A program made the position numbers and the translations under genes. Shown here piece after piece: positions 15,976-23,176 of a stretch of 64,000 bases of DNA. Every line of letters starts with the position of its first letter. Within the stretch, counting starts at the first letter, position 1. Source of the stretch: an uncultured Atopobiaceae bacterium (GTDB lineage: Bacteria > Actinomycetota > Coriobacteriia > Coriobacteriales > Atopobiaceae); NCBI GenBank assembly GCA_934792625.1, contig CAKVON010000004.1:1-64000 (forward strand), given 5' to 3'. Under the pieces are notes generated by a model that did not search any database, had not been told where the DNA came from, and saw nothing but the letters and a program-made list of their open reading frames with translations.

Positions 15976-18528
15976 CTACTTGGCGACGATGTTGACAAGC
16001 CTGCCGGGAACGACGATCACCTTGACGACGTTCTTACCCTCAAGCTGGTTGGCGACCACCTTGAGCGCTTCCGCCTGAAGCTCGTCCTTGGTGGCGTCAA
16101 CGGCAACGGCCACGTGAGCGCGCACCTTGCCCATAATCTGGACGGCAATCTCGACGGTGTCGGACTTGGCAAGCTCGGGGTCGAACTCGGGCCAGGGCTC
16201 GTTATAGGCGGAACCCTCGAGATGCAGGGCCTCGTGGAAAAGCTCCTCGGCCCAGTGCGGACAAATGGGCGCGAGGGTGGTGACGATGTCGTGGGCAACG
16301 CGCCAGTCGAGAGCGGCGTCGCGCTCGTCCTGGGGAGTCTCGGCAACGTACTTCATCGCGGCGTTGACCATCTCCATGATGGCCGAGATGGCGGTGTTGA
16401 ACTGCCCGCGATCGAAGTCGTAGGTGCACTTGACCCCCATGCCGTTGAGGGTGCGGAACATCCCTGCGGCGGAAGAGGAGAGCTTCGCGGAGTTGACCTC
16501 GCCCTTCTCGGCGCCCTTGCAAAGCTGCCAGACGACGTTCCACGCGCGCTTGATGAAGCGGTTGGCACCCGCGACGGCCTTCTCGTCCCAGTCGAAGTCC
16601 TTCTCGGGAGGAGCGATGAACAGGATCGCGAGACGCATGGTGTCTGCGCCATAGGGGTCGATGACGCTGGAGGGAGGCACGACATTGCCCTTGGACTTGG
16701 ACATGGTGTCGCCGTTCTCGTCCTTGACCATGCCCTGGCAAAGCAGGTTGGTGAAGGGCTCGTCGGCGTCAATCATGCCGAGGTCGCGAAGGACCTTGGT
16801 CCAGAAGCGGCTATAGAGAAGGTGCAGGATGGCGTGCTCGATGCCGCCGATGTAGTTGTCGACGGGCATCCAGCGGTCGACGGCCTCCTTCGAGAAGGGC
16901 AGCTCCTCGTTGTGGGGATCGCAATAACGGAGGTAGTACCAGCTGGAGCACGTGAAGGTGTCCATGGTGTCCGTGATGCGCTTCGCGGGCTTGCCGCACT
17001 TGGGGCACGTCGTCTCATAGAACGGAGCGTACTCGGCGAGGGTCTCGCCGGCGCCAAGGTCGAGGTTCTCCGGAAGCGTGACCGGAAGCTGGTCATACGG
17101 CACGGGGACGTCGCCGCAGCAGTCGCAGTGGATCATCGGGATGGGGTTGCCCCAGTAGCGCTGGCGGCTGATCAGCCAGTCGCGCAGGCGGAACTGAACC
17201 TTGGCACGACCCAGGCCGCGCTCGGAGAGCCAGCCGAGGATGGCGTCGACGGCCTCGGAGTGCTTGCCGCCCTTGAGGCCGGTGAACTCGCCGGACTGGA
17301 CGAGGAAGCCCTCCGCGACCATGGCACGGTCCCACTCGACGCTCGTGACTCGAAGGTCCTTCTCGTCCTTGAGCTCCTCGTAGAGCGGATCGTCCTTCTC
17401 ACAGATGATTGGGGTGATCTCGAGGTCGTACTTCTTCGCGAAGTCGAAGTCGCGCTGGTCGCCGCAGGGAACGCCCATGACGGCGCCAGTGCCATAGTCC
17501 ATCAGGACGTAGTCGGCGACCCAGATGGGGGCCGGACGTCCGTTGATCGGGTTGATGACATAGCGGCCGGTGAACATGCCGTGCTTCTCGCGCTCGGAGC
17601 CCTGGCGATCGACGGAGGAGACCTTCTCGGTCGCGGACTTGAGCTGCTTGAACGCGTCCTCGTACTCGGTGCCGGCGACGAGTTCGGCGGCAAGCGGGCT
17701 CTCGGGCGGCAGGAGCAGGAAGCTGACGCCGAACAGCGTGTCGGCGCGGGTGGTGAAGACGGTGACCTTGCGGTCGGTTGGCGTCACGCCGTCCTCGGCA
17801 GCGAGGGCGAAGTCGATCTCGGCGCCCTCGGAACGGCCGATCCAGTTGCGCTGCTGGGCCTTGACGTTCTCGGGCCAACCCTCGAGCTTGTCGAGGTCGT
17901 CAAGCAGCTCCTGCGCGTAGTCGGTGATCTTGAGGTACCACTGGGAGAGCTCGCGCTTCTCGGGGACGGTGTCGCAGCGCCAGCACTTGCCATCGACGAC
18001 CTGCTCGTTGGCGAGAACCGTCTGACACTTGGGGCACCAGTTCACCGGAGACGTGGCGCGATAGGCCAGGCCCTTCTCCCACATCTTGAGGAACATCCAC
18101 TGGCCCCACTTGTAGTACTCGGGGTCGCAGGTGTTGAACGTACGGTCGTAGTCATACGAGAAGCCCATGCGTTTCATGGTGCTCACGGCCTGGCCGATGT
18201 TTTTGTGGGTCCACTCGCCCGCCTGGGTGTTGTGCTTGATGGCGGCGTTCTCGGCGGGAAGGCCGAAGGCGTCGAAACCCATGGGGTGCAAAACGTCGAA
18301 TCCGCGCATGCGTGCCTGGCGAGCCATCGCGTCGCCAATGGTGTAATTGCGCGCGTGACCCATGTGCAGGTCACCCGAGGGGTACGGGAACATCTCGAGG
18401 ACGTACTTCTTGGGCTTGGCGGGATCCTCGTCGGTCTTGTAGAGCTGGGTCTCCTCCCACGTGCGCTGCCACTTCGTCTCGATGGCCTGCGCGTCGTAGG
18501 CAGGGATCTCGTTGTTGGATTCGCTCAC
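15976..18528 (-). CDS. leuS: leucyl-tRNA synthetase
   Basis: This class I enzyme charges tRNA-Leu. It has PYPSGDLHMGH with HMGH at 55-58, a CP1 editing domain, DWLISRQRYWGNPIPM, paired CxxC zinc motifs, and TMSKSKGN with MSKSK at 609-613. The C-terminal anticodon-binding domain is intact. The GTG at 18528 is preferred because AAAGGGA lies 6 bases upstream; the ATG at 18534 would be only two bases from it. That gives 850 residues, the normal bacterial length. Confidence 0.96.
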   Translation of the reverse strand: MSESNNEIPAYDAQAIETKWQRTWEETQLYKTDEDPAKPKKYVLEMFPYPSGDLHMGHARNYTIGDAMARQARMRGFDVLHPMGFDAFGLPAENAAIKHNTQAGEWTHKNIGQAVSTMKRMGFSYDYDRTFNTCDPEYYKWGQWMFLKMWEKGLAYRATSPVNWCPKCQTVLANEQVVDGKCWRCDTVPEKRELSQWYLKITDYAQELLDDLDKLEGWPENVKAQQRNWIGRSEGAEIDFALAAEDGVTPTDRKVTVFTTRADTLFGVSFLLLPPESPLAAELVAGTEYEDAFKQLKSATEKVSSVDRQGSEREKHGMFTGRYVINPINGRPAPIWVADYVLMDYGTGAVMGVPCGDQRDFDFAKKYDLEITPIICEKDDPLYEELKDEKDLRVTSVEWDRAMVAEGFLVQSGEFTGLKGGKHSEAVDAILGWLSERGLGRAKVQFRLRDWLISRQRYWGNPIPMIHCDCCGDVPVPYDQLPVTLPENLDLGAGETLAEYAPFYETTCPKCGKPAKRITDTMDTFTCSSWYYLRYCDPHNEELPFSKEAVDRWMPVDNYIGGIEHAILHLLYSRFWTKVLRDLGMIDADEPFTNLLCQGMVKDENGDTMSKSKGNVVPPSSVIDPYGADTMRLAILFIAPPEKDFDWDEKAVAGANRFIKRAWNVVWQLCKGAEKGEVNSAKLSSSAAGMFRTLNGMGVKCTYDFDRGQFNTAISAIMEMVNAAMKYVAETPQDERDAALDWRVAHDIVTTLAPICPHWAEELFHEALHLEGSAYNEPWPEFDPELAKSDTVEIAVQIMGKVRAHVAVAVDATKDELQAEALKVVANQLEGKNVVKVIVVPGRLVNIVAK

Positions 18529-18550
18529 TTGCATTCCCTTTCTCAAGAGT

Positions 18551-18593
18551 CTGCCACCGAACGCCCGCCCATGAGGGGCAGGTGCGGTGGCAG
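18551..18593 (-). promoter_or_regulatory. long leader hairpin between guaB and leuS
   Basis: CTGCCACCG (minus strand) pairs perfectly with CGGTGGCAG, enclosing a second stem CCTGCCC/GGGCGGG, about 16 bp in all. It ends 17 bases before the leuS ribosome-binding site and is followed by ACTCTTGAG rather than a clean U-run. There is no room for a promoter between it and leuS, so it is either the guaB terminator with read-through or a leuS leader element. No T-box sequence is present. Confidence 0.5.
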
Positions 18594-18649
18594 ATGGTCA
18601 AGTCTTTGCTGGTCGCGCGGGTCAATAAGGCCCACGTCAGAGCCCCTTG

Positions 18650-20164
18650 CTAGGAGCGGAAGTTGACGTCGGAGTTGGAGTCCTTGAGCATGACGTCGTG
18701 TGCGCCGCCCTCGACGAGCGACGTGGCGGAGACGAGCGTGATCTTGGCCTTGTCACGAAGCTCGGATAGGTTCAGGGCGCCACAGTTGCACATGGTCGAA
18801 CGCACCTTGGTGAGGGAGTTCTCGACGTTGTCCTTGAGCGGACCCGCGTACGGGACATAGGAGTCGACACCCTCGACGAACGAAAGCTTCTTGGAGCCAC
18901 CGAGGTCGTAGCGGGCCCAGTTACGGGCACGAGCGGAGCCCTCGCCCCAGTACTCCTTGACGTAGGAACCGTTGACGTTAAGCCTGCGCGTGGGCGACTC
19001 GTCGAAGCGGGCGAAGTAACGGCCCAGCATGACGAAGTCGGCACCCATGGCCAGGGCAAGGGTCATGTGGTAGTCGTAGACGATGCCACCGTCGGAGCAG
19101 ACGGGGACGTAGACGCCGGTCTCCTCGTAGTACTCGTCACGAGCACGGCAGACGTCGATGAGAGCGGAGGCCTGACCACGGCCGATGCCCTTCTGCTCAC
19201 GCGTGATGCAGATCGAGCCGCCACCGATGCCGACCTTGACGAAGTCGGCACCGCAGTCGGCGAGGAAGCGGAAGCCCTCGGCATCGACGACATTGCCGGC
19301 GCCAACCTTGACGGAGTCGCCATAGTGCTCGCGAATCCACTCGAGGGTGATCTTCTGCCACTCGGAGAAACCCTCGGAGGAGTCGATGCACAGGACGTCA
19401 GCACCCGCCTCGACGAGCATCGGGACACGCTCGGCGAAGTCGCGGGTGTTGATGCCGGCGCCGACGATGTAGCGCTTGTGCTCGTCGAGCAGCTCGTCCG
19501 GACGCGACTTGTGGGAGTCGTAGTCCTTACGGAAGACGAGGGAGACGAGGTTGCCGTCGTTGTCGACGATGGGCAGGGTGTTGACCTTGTGCTCCCAGAT
19601 GATGTCGTTGGCAACCTTGAGGGAGGTGTCGGGCGTGGCGGTAACGCAGGCACTTGCCGGCGTCATGAAATCGGCGACCTTCTTCTGGCGGTCGTCGCGC
19701 GAGACACGATAGTCGCGGCTGGTGACGATGCCGCAGAACTTGCCGGTGGCAGTGCCGTCCTCGGTGACGGGCATCGTGGTGTGGCCCGTGCGATCGCGCA
19801 TCTCGAGAACGTCCTCGAGCGTCATGTCGGGAGTGAGGGTGGAGTCGGAGACGACGAAGCCCGCCTTGTAGCTCTTGACCTCGCGGACCATGGCAGCCTC
19901 ATCCTCAGGCCTCTGGGAGCCATAAATGAACGAAATGCCGCCCTGCTGGGCAAGGGCGACGGCAAGGCGCGGGCCGGAGACCGCCTGCATGATGGCGGAC
20001 ACCATGGGGATGTTCATGGTGATGGCGGACTCCTCGCCACGCTTGAACTTGACCAGAGGGGTCTTCAGCGTGACGTTGGCGGGGATGTTCTCGGAAGAGG
20101 AATAGCCGGGGACGAGTAGGTACTCAGAGAAGGTGTGGGACTCCCCCTCGAAGAACGTTGCCAT
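18650..20164 (-). CDS. guaB: IMP dehydrogenase (divergent active-site loop)
   Basis: This 504-residue barrel enzyme oxidises IMP to XMP, the first step to GMP. Two CBS-like segments interrupt the barrel (about 95-215). The active-site loop reads [18 protein letters not shown] with catalytic C319, where the usual consensus is GxGSxCxTR followed by GxGxPQ. The flap region contains [16 protein letters not shown]. All key elements are present but the loop differs from standard GuaB, as in a separate IMPDH subtype of some Clostridia (from memory). ATG 20164 has AAGGGAG upstream. The promoter region carries a palindrome. Confidence 0.88.
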   Translation of the reverse strand: MATFFEGESHTFSEYLLVPGYSSSENIPANVTLKTPLVKFKRGEESAITMNIPMVSAIMQAVSGPRLAVALAQQGGISFIYGSQRPEDEAAMVREVKSYKAGFVVSDSTLTPDMTLEDVLEMRDRTGHTTMPVTEDGTATGKFCGIVTSRDYRVSRDDRQKKVADFMTPASACVTATPDTSLKVANDIIWEHKVNTLPIVDNDGNLVSLVFRKDYDSHKSRPDELLDEHKRYIVGAGINTRDFAERVPMLVEAGADVLCIDSSEGFSEWQKITLEWIREHYGDSVKVGAGNVVDAEGFRFLADCGADFVKVGIGGGSICITREQKGIGRGQASALIDVCRARDEYYEETGVYVPVCSDGGIVYDYHMTLALAMGADFVMLGRYFARFDESPTRRLNVNGSYVKEYWGEGSARARNWARYDLGGSKKLSFVEGVDSYVPYAGPLKDNVENSLTKVRSTMCNCGALNLSELRDKAKITLVSATSLVEGGAHDVMLKDSNSDVNFRS

Positions 20165-20198
20165 GAATGAACTCCCTTTGTTAGACGTTTGACCAATA

Positions 20199-20220
20199 CG
20201 CGACGCGACCCAGCGTCGCG
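20199..20220 (-). promoter_or_regulatory. hairpin in the guaB leader
   Basis: Perfect 8-bp stem CGCGACGC / GCGTCGCG with a 6-nt loop, about 20 bases upstream of the guaB ribosome-binding site. It would form near the 5' end of the mRNA; role unknown. Confidence 0.4.
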
Positions 20221-20230
20221 CCGCAAACAA

Positions 20231-20250
20231 TTGCGCTGATTGTAGCGCAA
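20231..20250 (-). promoter_or_regulatory. palindrome over the guaB -10 region, candidate operator
   Basis: TTGCGCT and AGCGCAA form a perfect 7-bp inverted repeat with a 6-bp centre. On the minus strand the centre holds TACAAT, a good -10 hexamer at suitable distance from guaB, but no good -35 is seen. A dimeric repressor bound here would block the promoter. The regulator is unknown. Confidence 0.45.
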
Positions 20251-20254
20251 CCAG

Positions 20255-20279
20255 GGCTTGGTTCCTAGGCGGCCAAGCC
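20255..20279 (-). terminator. hairpin at the end of the glycosyltransferase gene
   Basis: Perfect 7-bp inverted repeat GGCTTGG / CCAAGCC with an 11-nt loop, starting at the stop codon of the glycosyltransferase. The minus strand continues CTGGTTGCG, so a U-run is lacking and termination is only tentative. Confidence 0.35.
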
Positions 20280-21589
20280 TATGCGGTGGGCGTGCTCCCG
20301 TCGCCAGCGGTAACCTGGTCAAAAGTGACCGCCATGGTGTGCTTGGTGGGAACCCACTCGACCTTCTGGAAGAGGGCAGCGACGTTGATGGGGATGTAGC
20401 TCATCATGAAGATGGGGAACGTGAACAGGTTGGCGATGATGCGCTTCTTGTCCTTGGTATGAAAGCGCTTGTACTGCGTGACCGTGGTCAGCACGGCAAG
20501 GGTGAAAAACGTCAGGTAGGTCGTGGTGAGCATTCCGACAATTGAGCCGGTGCACATCGCCAGCTCGGACTGCGTGGCCAAAAAACCATGCGAGAGCGTG
20601 CCGACAACGAGGTAGGTCACGTTGACGAAGAACGACAGAATCGAAAGGATGGTTCCCGGCGCCACGGTCATGAGCATGTCATAGGACGAGAACAGCCCCT
20701 TGCCGATGCCACGGAACAGGTCCTTGCCATACGAGAAGAACACCTGGTAAAAGCCCTTCGACCAACGCATCCTCTGAGTCCAGGACGCCTTGAAGGTGAT
20801 GGGCTGCTCGTCGAAGAACTCGGCCGGGGCATAGCCGATCTTGATTCCGTTGGCTGCACAGAAGGTGGAGAACTGGATGTCCTCCGTCAGGGTGTGGAAG
20901 TCCCAGCCATGCATGCCGCGCACGATGCTGTTGGCAACCATCCAGCCAGAGCCCGAGACCGCACAGCTCGTTCCCGCCATCATACGGGCGTTGTTAAGGA
21001 ACTTCGCCTCGCGAATGAACCACAGGGCATAGGCTGCCGATACCCAGCTCGAATCGAAGTTCTTCGAGTTGCGATAGCTCGTGGACACGAGATAACCCAT
21101 GTCATAGACCTTGTTCATCTCGGTCACGTAGGTGGGCGAGACGATGTTGTCGGCATCAAAGACGAAATAGGCCTCGAACTTGTCGCCGTACTCGTTGAGG
21201 ATGCGGTTGAAGCCATAGTCCATGACCCAACTCTTGCCCTTGCGAGCCAGGTCGTTGCGCTCATAGACGATGGCGCCCGCGCGGCGAGCCTCCTCGGCGG
21301 TGTTGTCGGTGCAGGCGTCGGCGACGACGAACGTCTCGATGAGGTCGGAGGGATAGTCCTGCGCCTTGATGGAGCGCACGAGGTTGCCGATGACCTCCTC
21401 CTCGTTGTGGGCGGCGATGAAAAAGGCGTAGCGGTGCTGCCTCTTCGCCTCGGGAAGCTTGACGTCGCCCTTTCGCAGCACCATGAGGATGAAGATGAAC
21501 TGGTACAGGTAGGCGAACGTGAAGAAGAGGAACATCACGAAGTTGAAGATGACGATGGGCGTGATGCCCGCCAGGTTGAGCTGGAACAC
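20279..21589 (-). CDS. membrane-bound family 2 glycosyltransferase
   Basis: This 436-residue enzyme has an N-terminal membrane helix (about 10-37), a cytosolic GT-A domain and four or more C-terminal membrane helices (from about 305). Motifs fit inverting, probably processive GT2 enzymes: AHNEEE, FDADN, TEDIQ and QRMRW (the Q-x-x-R-W signature). Such enzymes extend a polysaccharide and may move it across the membrane. No partner synthesis or export gene adjoins it, so the product is unknown. The GTG at 21589 has GAGG about 10 bases upstream. It is 54 bases after rluD and probably cotranscribed with ileS-lspA-rluD. Confidence 0.85.
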   Translation of the reverse strand: MFQLNLAGITPIVIFNFVMFLFFTFAYLYQFIFILMVLRKGDVKLPEAKRQHRYAFFIAAHNEEEVIGNLVRSIKAQDYPSDLIETFVVADACTDNTAEEARRAGAIVYERNDLARKGKSWVMDYGFNRILNEYGDKFEAYFVFDADNIVSPTYVTEMNKVYDMGYLVSTSYRNSKNFDSSWVSAAYALWFIREAKFLNNARMMAGTSCAVSGSGWMVANSIVRGMHGWDFHTLTEDIQFSTFCAANGIKIGYAPAEFFDEQPITFKASWTQRMRWSKGFYQVFFSYGKDLFRGIGKGLFSSYDMLMTVAPGTILSILSFFVNVTYLVVGTLSHGFLATQSELAMCTGSIVGMLTTTYLTFFTLAVLTTVTQYKRFHTKDKKRIIANLFTFPIFMMSYIPINVAALFQKVEWVPTKHTMAVTFDQVTAGDGSTPTA

Positions 21590-21643
21590 GAGCGAGGGCC
21601 TCTCATCCGGATCTATGCGGCAGTGCCGCGCAAGCGCGCGAGG

Positions 21644-22663
21644 CTATCGGTCGCGCAGCGCGGGGACGATCTTCTCGCCAGCGGAAGTCCTTCCAAGCGA
21701 GCGTCCATCAAGCGATTCTAGTACATCGAGAAGGTCGTCAGGCAGCCTGTCCGCCAGCTCCACGGTCTCCCCTGTTACGGGATGGTCGAAGCGAATGTGC
21801 CACGAATGCAGGAACTGCCTGGTAAGACCCAAGTTAAGGCGCTCGTCGCCACGCCCATAGAGGGGGTCGCCGACAAGCTGGTGGCCGATGTGGCGCATGT
21901 GAACGCGAATCTGGTGCGTGCGGCCCGTGTAGAGGTGGCACTCGAGAAGCGAGTATCCCTCGTCGCGCCTGCCCGCCTCGAAGCGCTCGAGCGTACGGAA
22001 TGTAGTGATGGCCTCGCGCGCGCCCGGCTCGTCGGAGACCGTCATGCGCAGGCGGTCGCGAGTCGAGCGGGCGATGCCGGTCTCGACGGTGCCCTCGTTG
22101 GCGGCAACGTAGCCCTGAACCAGCGTCACATAGCGCCTGTCAAGGGTACGGAGGCGAATGAGGCCCTGCAAGGCACGCTGGGTCTCGTCATCCTTTGCCG
22201 CAACCATGAGGCCAGAGGTCTCCATGTCGAGCCTGTGGACGATGCCAGGACGGTCCTCGCCCTGGACGGTGCCCAGGTGAGAATAACCGCAGCGCGCGAC
22301 GAGGGCATTGGCCAACGTGTCGTCGACATGCCCTGGCGAAGGATGGCACACAAGGCCCGCCTGCTTGGACAGGACGAGGAGCCACTCGTCCTCGAAGCGG
22401 ACGTCGAGGTCGATGTCGGGATTGGGCCTGAGCACGCCGTCATCCTCTTCGGGAGCGCTCCAGGTGACGCAGATCCTGTCGCCCAGGCAGACTCGCTCGC
22501 TCTTGGAGTCGGCAAGCGTCGAGTTGATGGTGACCAGCCCCTGGTCGACGAGCCTGGCGCAAGCACTGCGCGCGGGAAGGTCGGGCGATGACCCGAGAAA
22601 CGCGTCGAGGCGCATCCCATCGGCGTCGGGACCGACCAGAAGGTCAACGACCCTACTTGCCAT
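21644..22663 (-). CDS. rluD: RluA/RluD-family 23S rRNA pseudouridine synthase
   Basis: Of 339 residues, an N-terminal S4 RNA-binding domain (about 10-75) is followed by the catalytic domain with GIVHRLDMETSGLMV, whose aspartate is catalytic, and TGRTHQIRVHMRHIGHQLVGDPLYG. RluD modifies helix 69 of 23S rRNA; exact targets cannot be told from sequence, and Gram-positive orthologues are often called YlyB. ATG 22663 overlaps the lspA end by 11 bases, implying translational coupling. The lspA-rluD pairing is widely conserved. Confidence 0.92.
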   Translation of the reverse strand: MASRVVDLLVGPDADGMRLDAFLGSSPDLPARSACARLVDQGLVTINSTLADSKSERVCLGDRICVTWSAPEEDDGVLRPNPDIDLDVRFEDEWLLVLSKQAGLVCHPSPGHVDDTLANALVARCGYSHLGTVQGEDRPGIVHRLDMETSGLMVAAKDDETQRALQGLIRLRTLDRRYVTLVQGYVAANEGTVETGIARSTRDRLRMTVSDEPGAREAITTFRTLERFEAGRRDEGYSLLECHLYTGRTHQIRVHMRHIGHQLVGDPLYGRGDERLNLGLTRQFLHSWHIRFDHPVTGETVELADRLPDDLLDVLESLDGRSLGRTSAGEKIVPALRDR

Positions 22664-23162
22664 CGGTGTCACCGCCCTCGGCCTCGTGCCTCCTGTCGTA
22701 GGCGCACCAAGCCACGAATGCGATGACGACGCCGCAGGTAATAAAGCAGTCGGCAACGTTGAAGACCGGGAAGTCGATGAACTCGGTCGCCAGAAAGTCG
22801 GTGACAGACGCCTTGCAGACCCTATCGATGAGGTTGCCGACGCCGCCGCCACACACGCAGGCCAAGCCCAAAACGAGCGACAGCGGCATCTCCGCATCGA
22901 CCCAGACCCATGCGAGCGACGCAAGGGCGACGCCAATCGCGACGAGCGCGAACAGGCCACTCGCACCCTCCCCCATGCTGAAGGCAGCCCCCGGGTTCTC
23001 GACGAGAACGAGCCGCAGGACCCCCGGGACGAACTCCAGGGGCCCCGCGGCCAGCATCTGCCGCATGAGGGACTTGACCATCTGGTCCAGCGCGACGGCC
23101 ACACACGCGACGACGGCGAGGATGGCCACGTTACGGGCGTTTGGACGGGTCTTCGTGGTCAC
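22653..23162 (-). CDS. lspA: lipoprotein signal peptidase II
   Basis: This 169-residue aspartic protease has four membrane helices and removes signal peptides from diacylated prolipoproteins. Catalytic aspartates are D113 (GNLIDR) and D138 (FNVADC); ENPGAAFSMG is also present. The open frame extends to 23363 over ileS, but family similarity starts at the GTG at 23162, which follows the ileS stop by 14 bases with GGGGG upstream. Confidence 0.94.
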   Translation of the reverse strand: MTTKTRPNARNVAILAVVACVAVALDQMVKSLMRQMLAAGPLEFVPGVLRLVLVENPGAAFSMGEGASGLFALVAIGVALASLAWVWVDAEMPLSLVLGLACVCGGGVGNLIDRVCKASVTDFLATEFIDFPVFNVADCFITCGVVIAFVAWCAYDRRHEAEGGDTDGK

Positions 23163-23176
23163 GCGAGCGCTACCCC

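Noticed and set aside
18535-18649. T-box upstream of leuS
   Set aside because: No specifier-loop pattern, no GGTGG-type bulge and no U-run terminator; only a hairpin is present.
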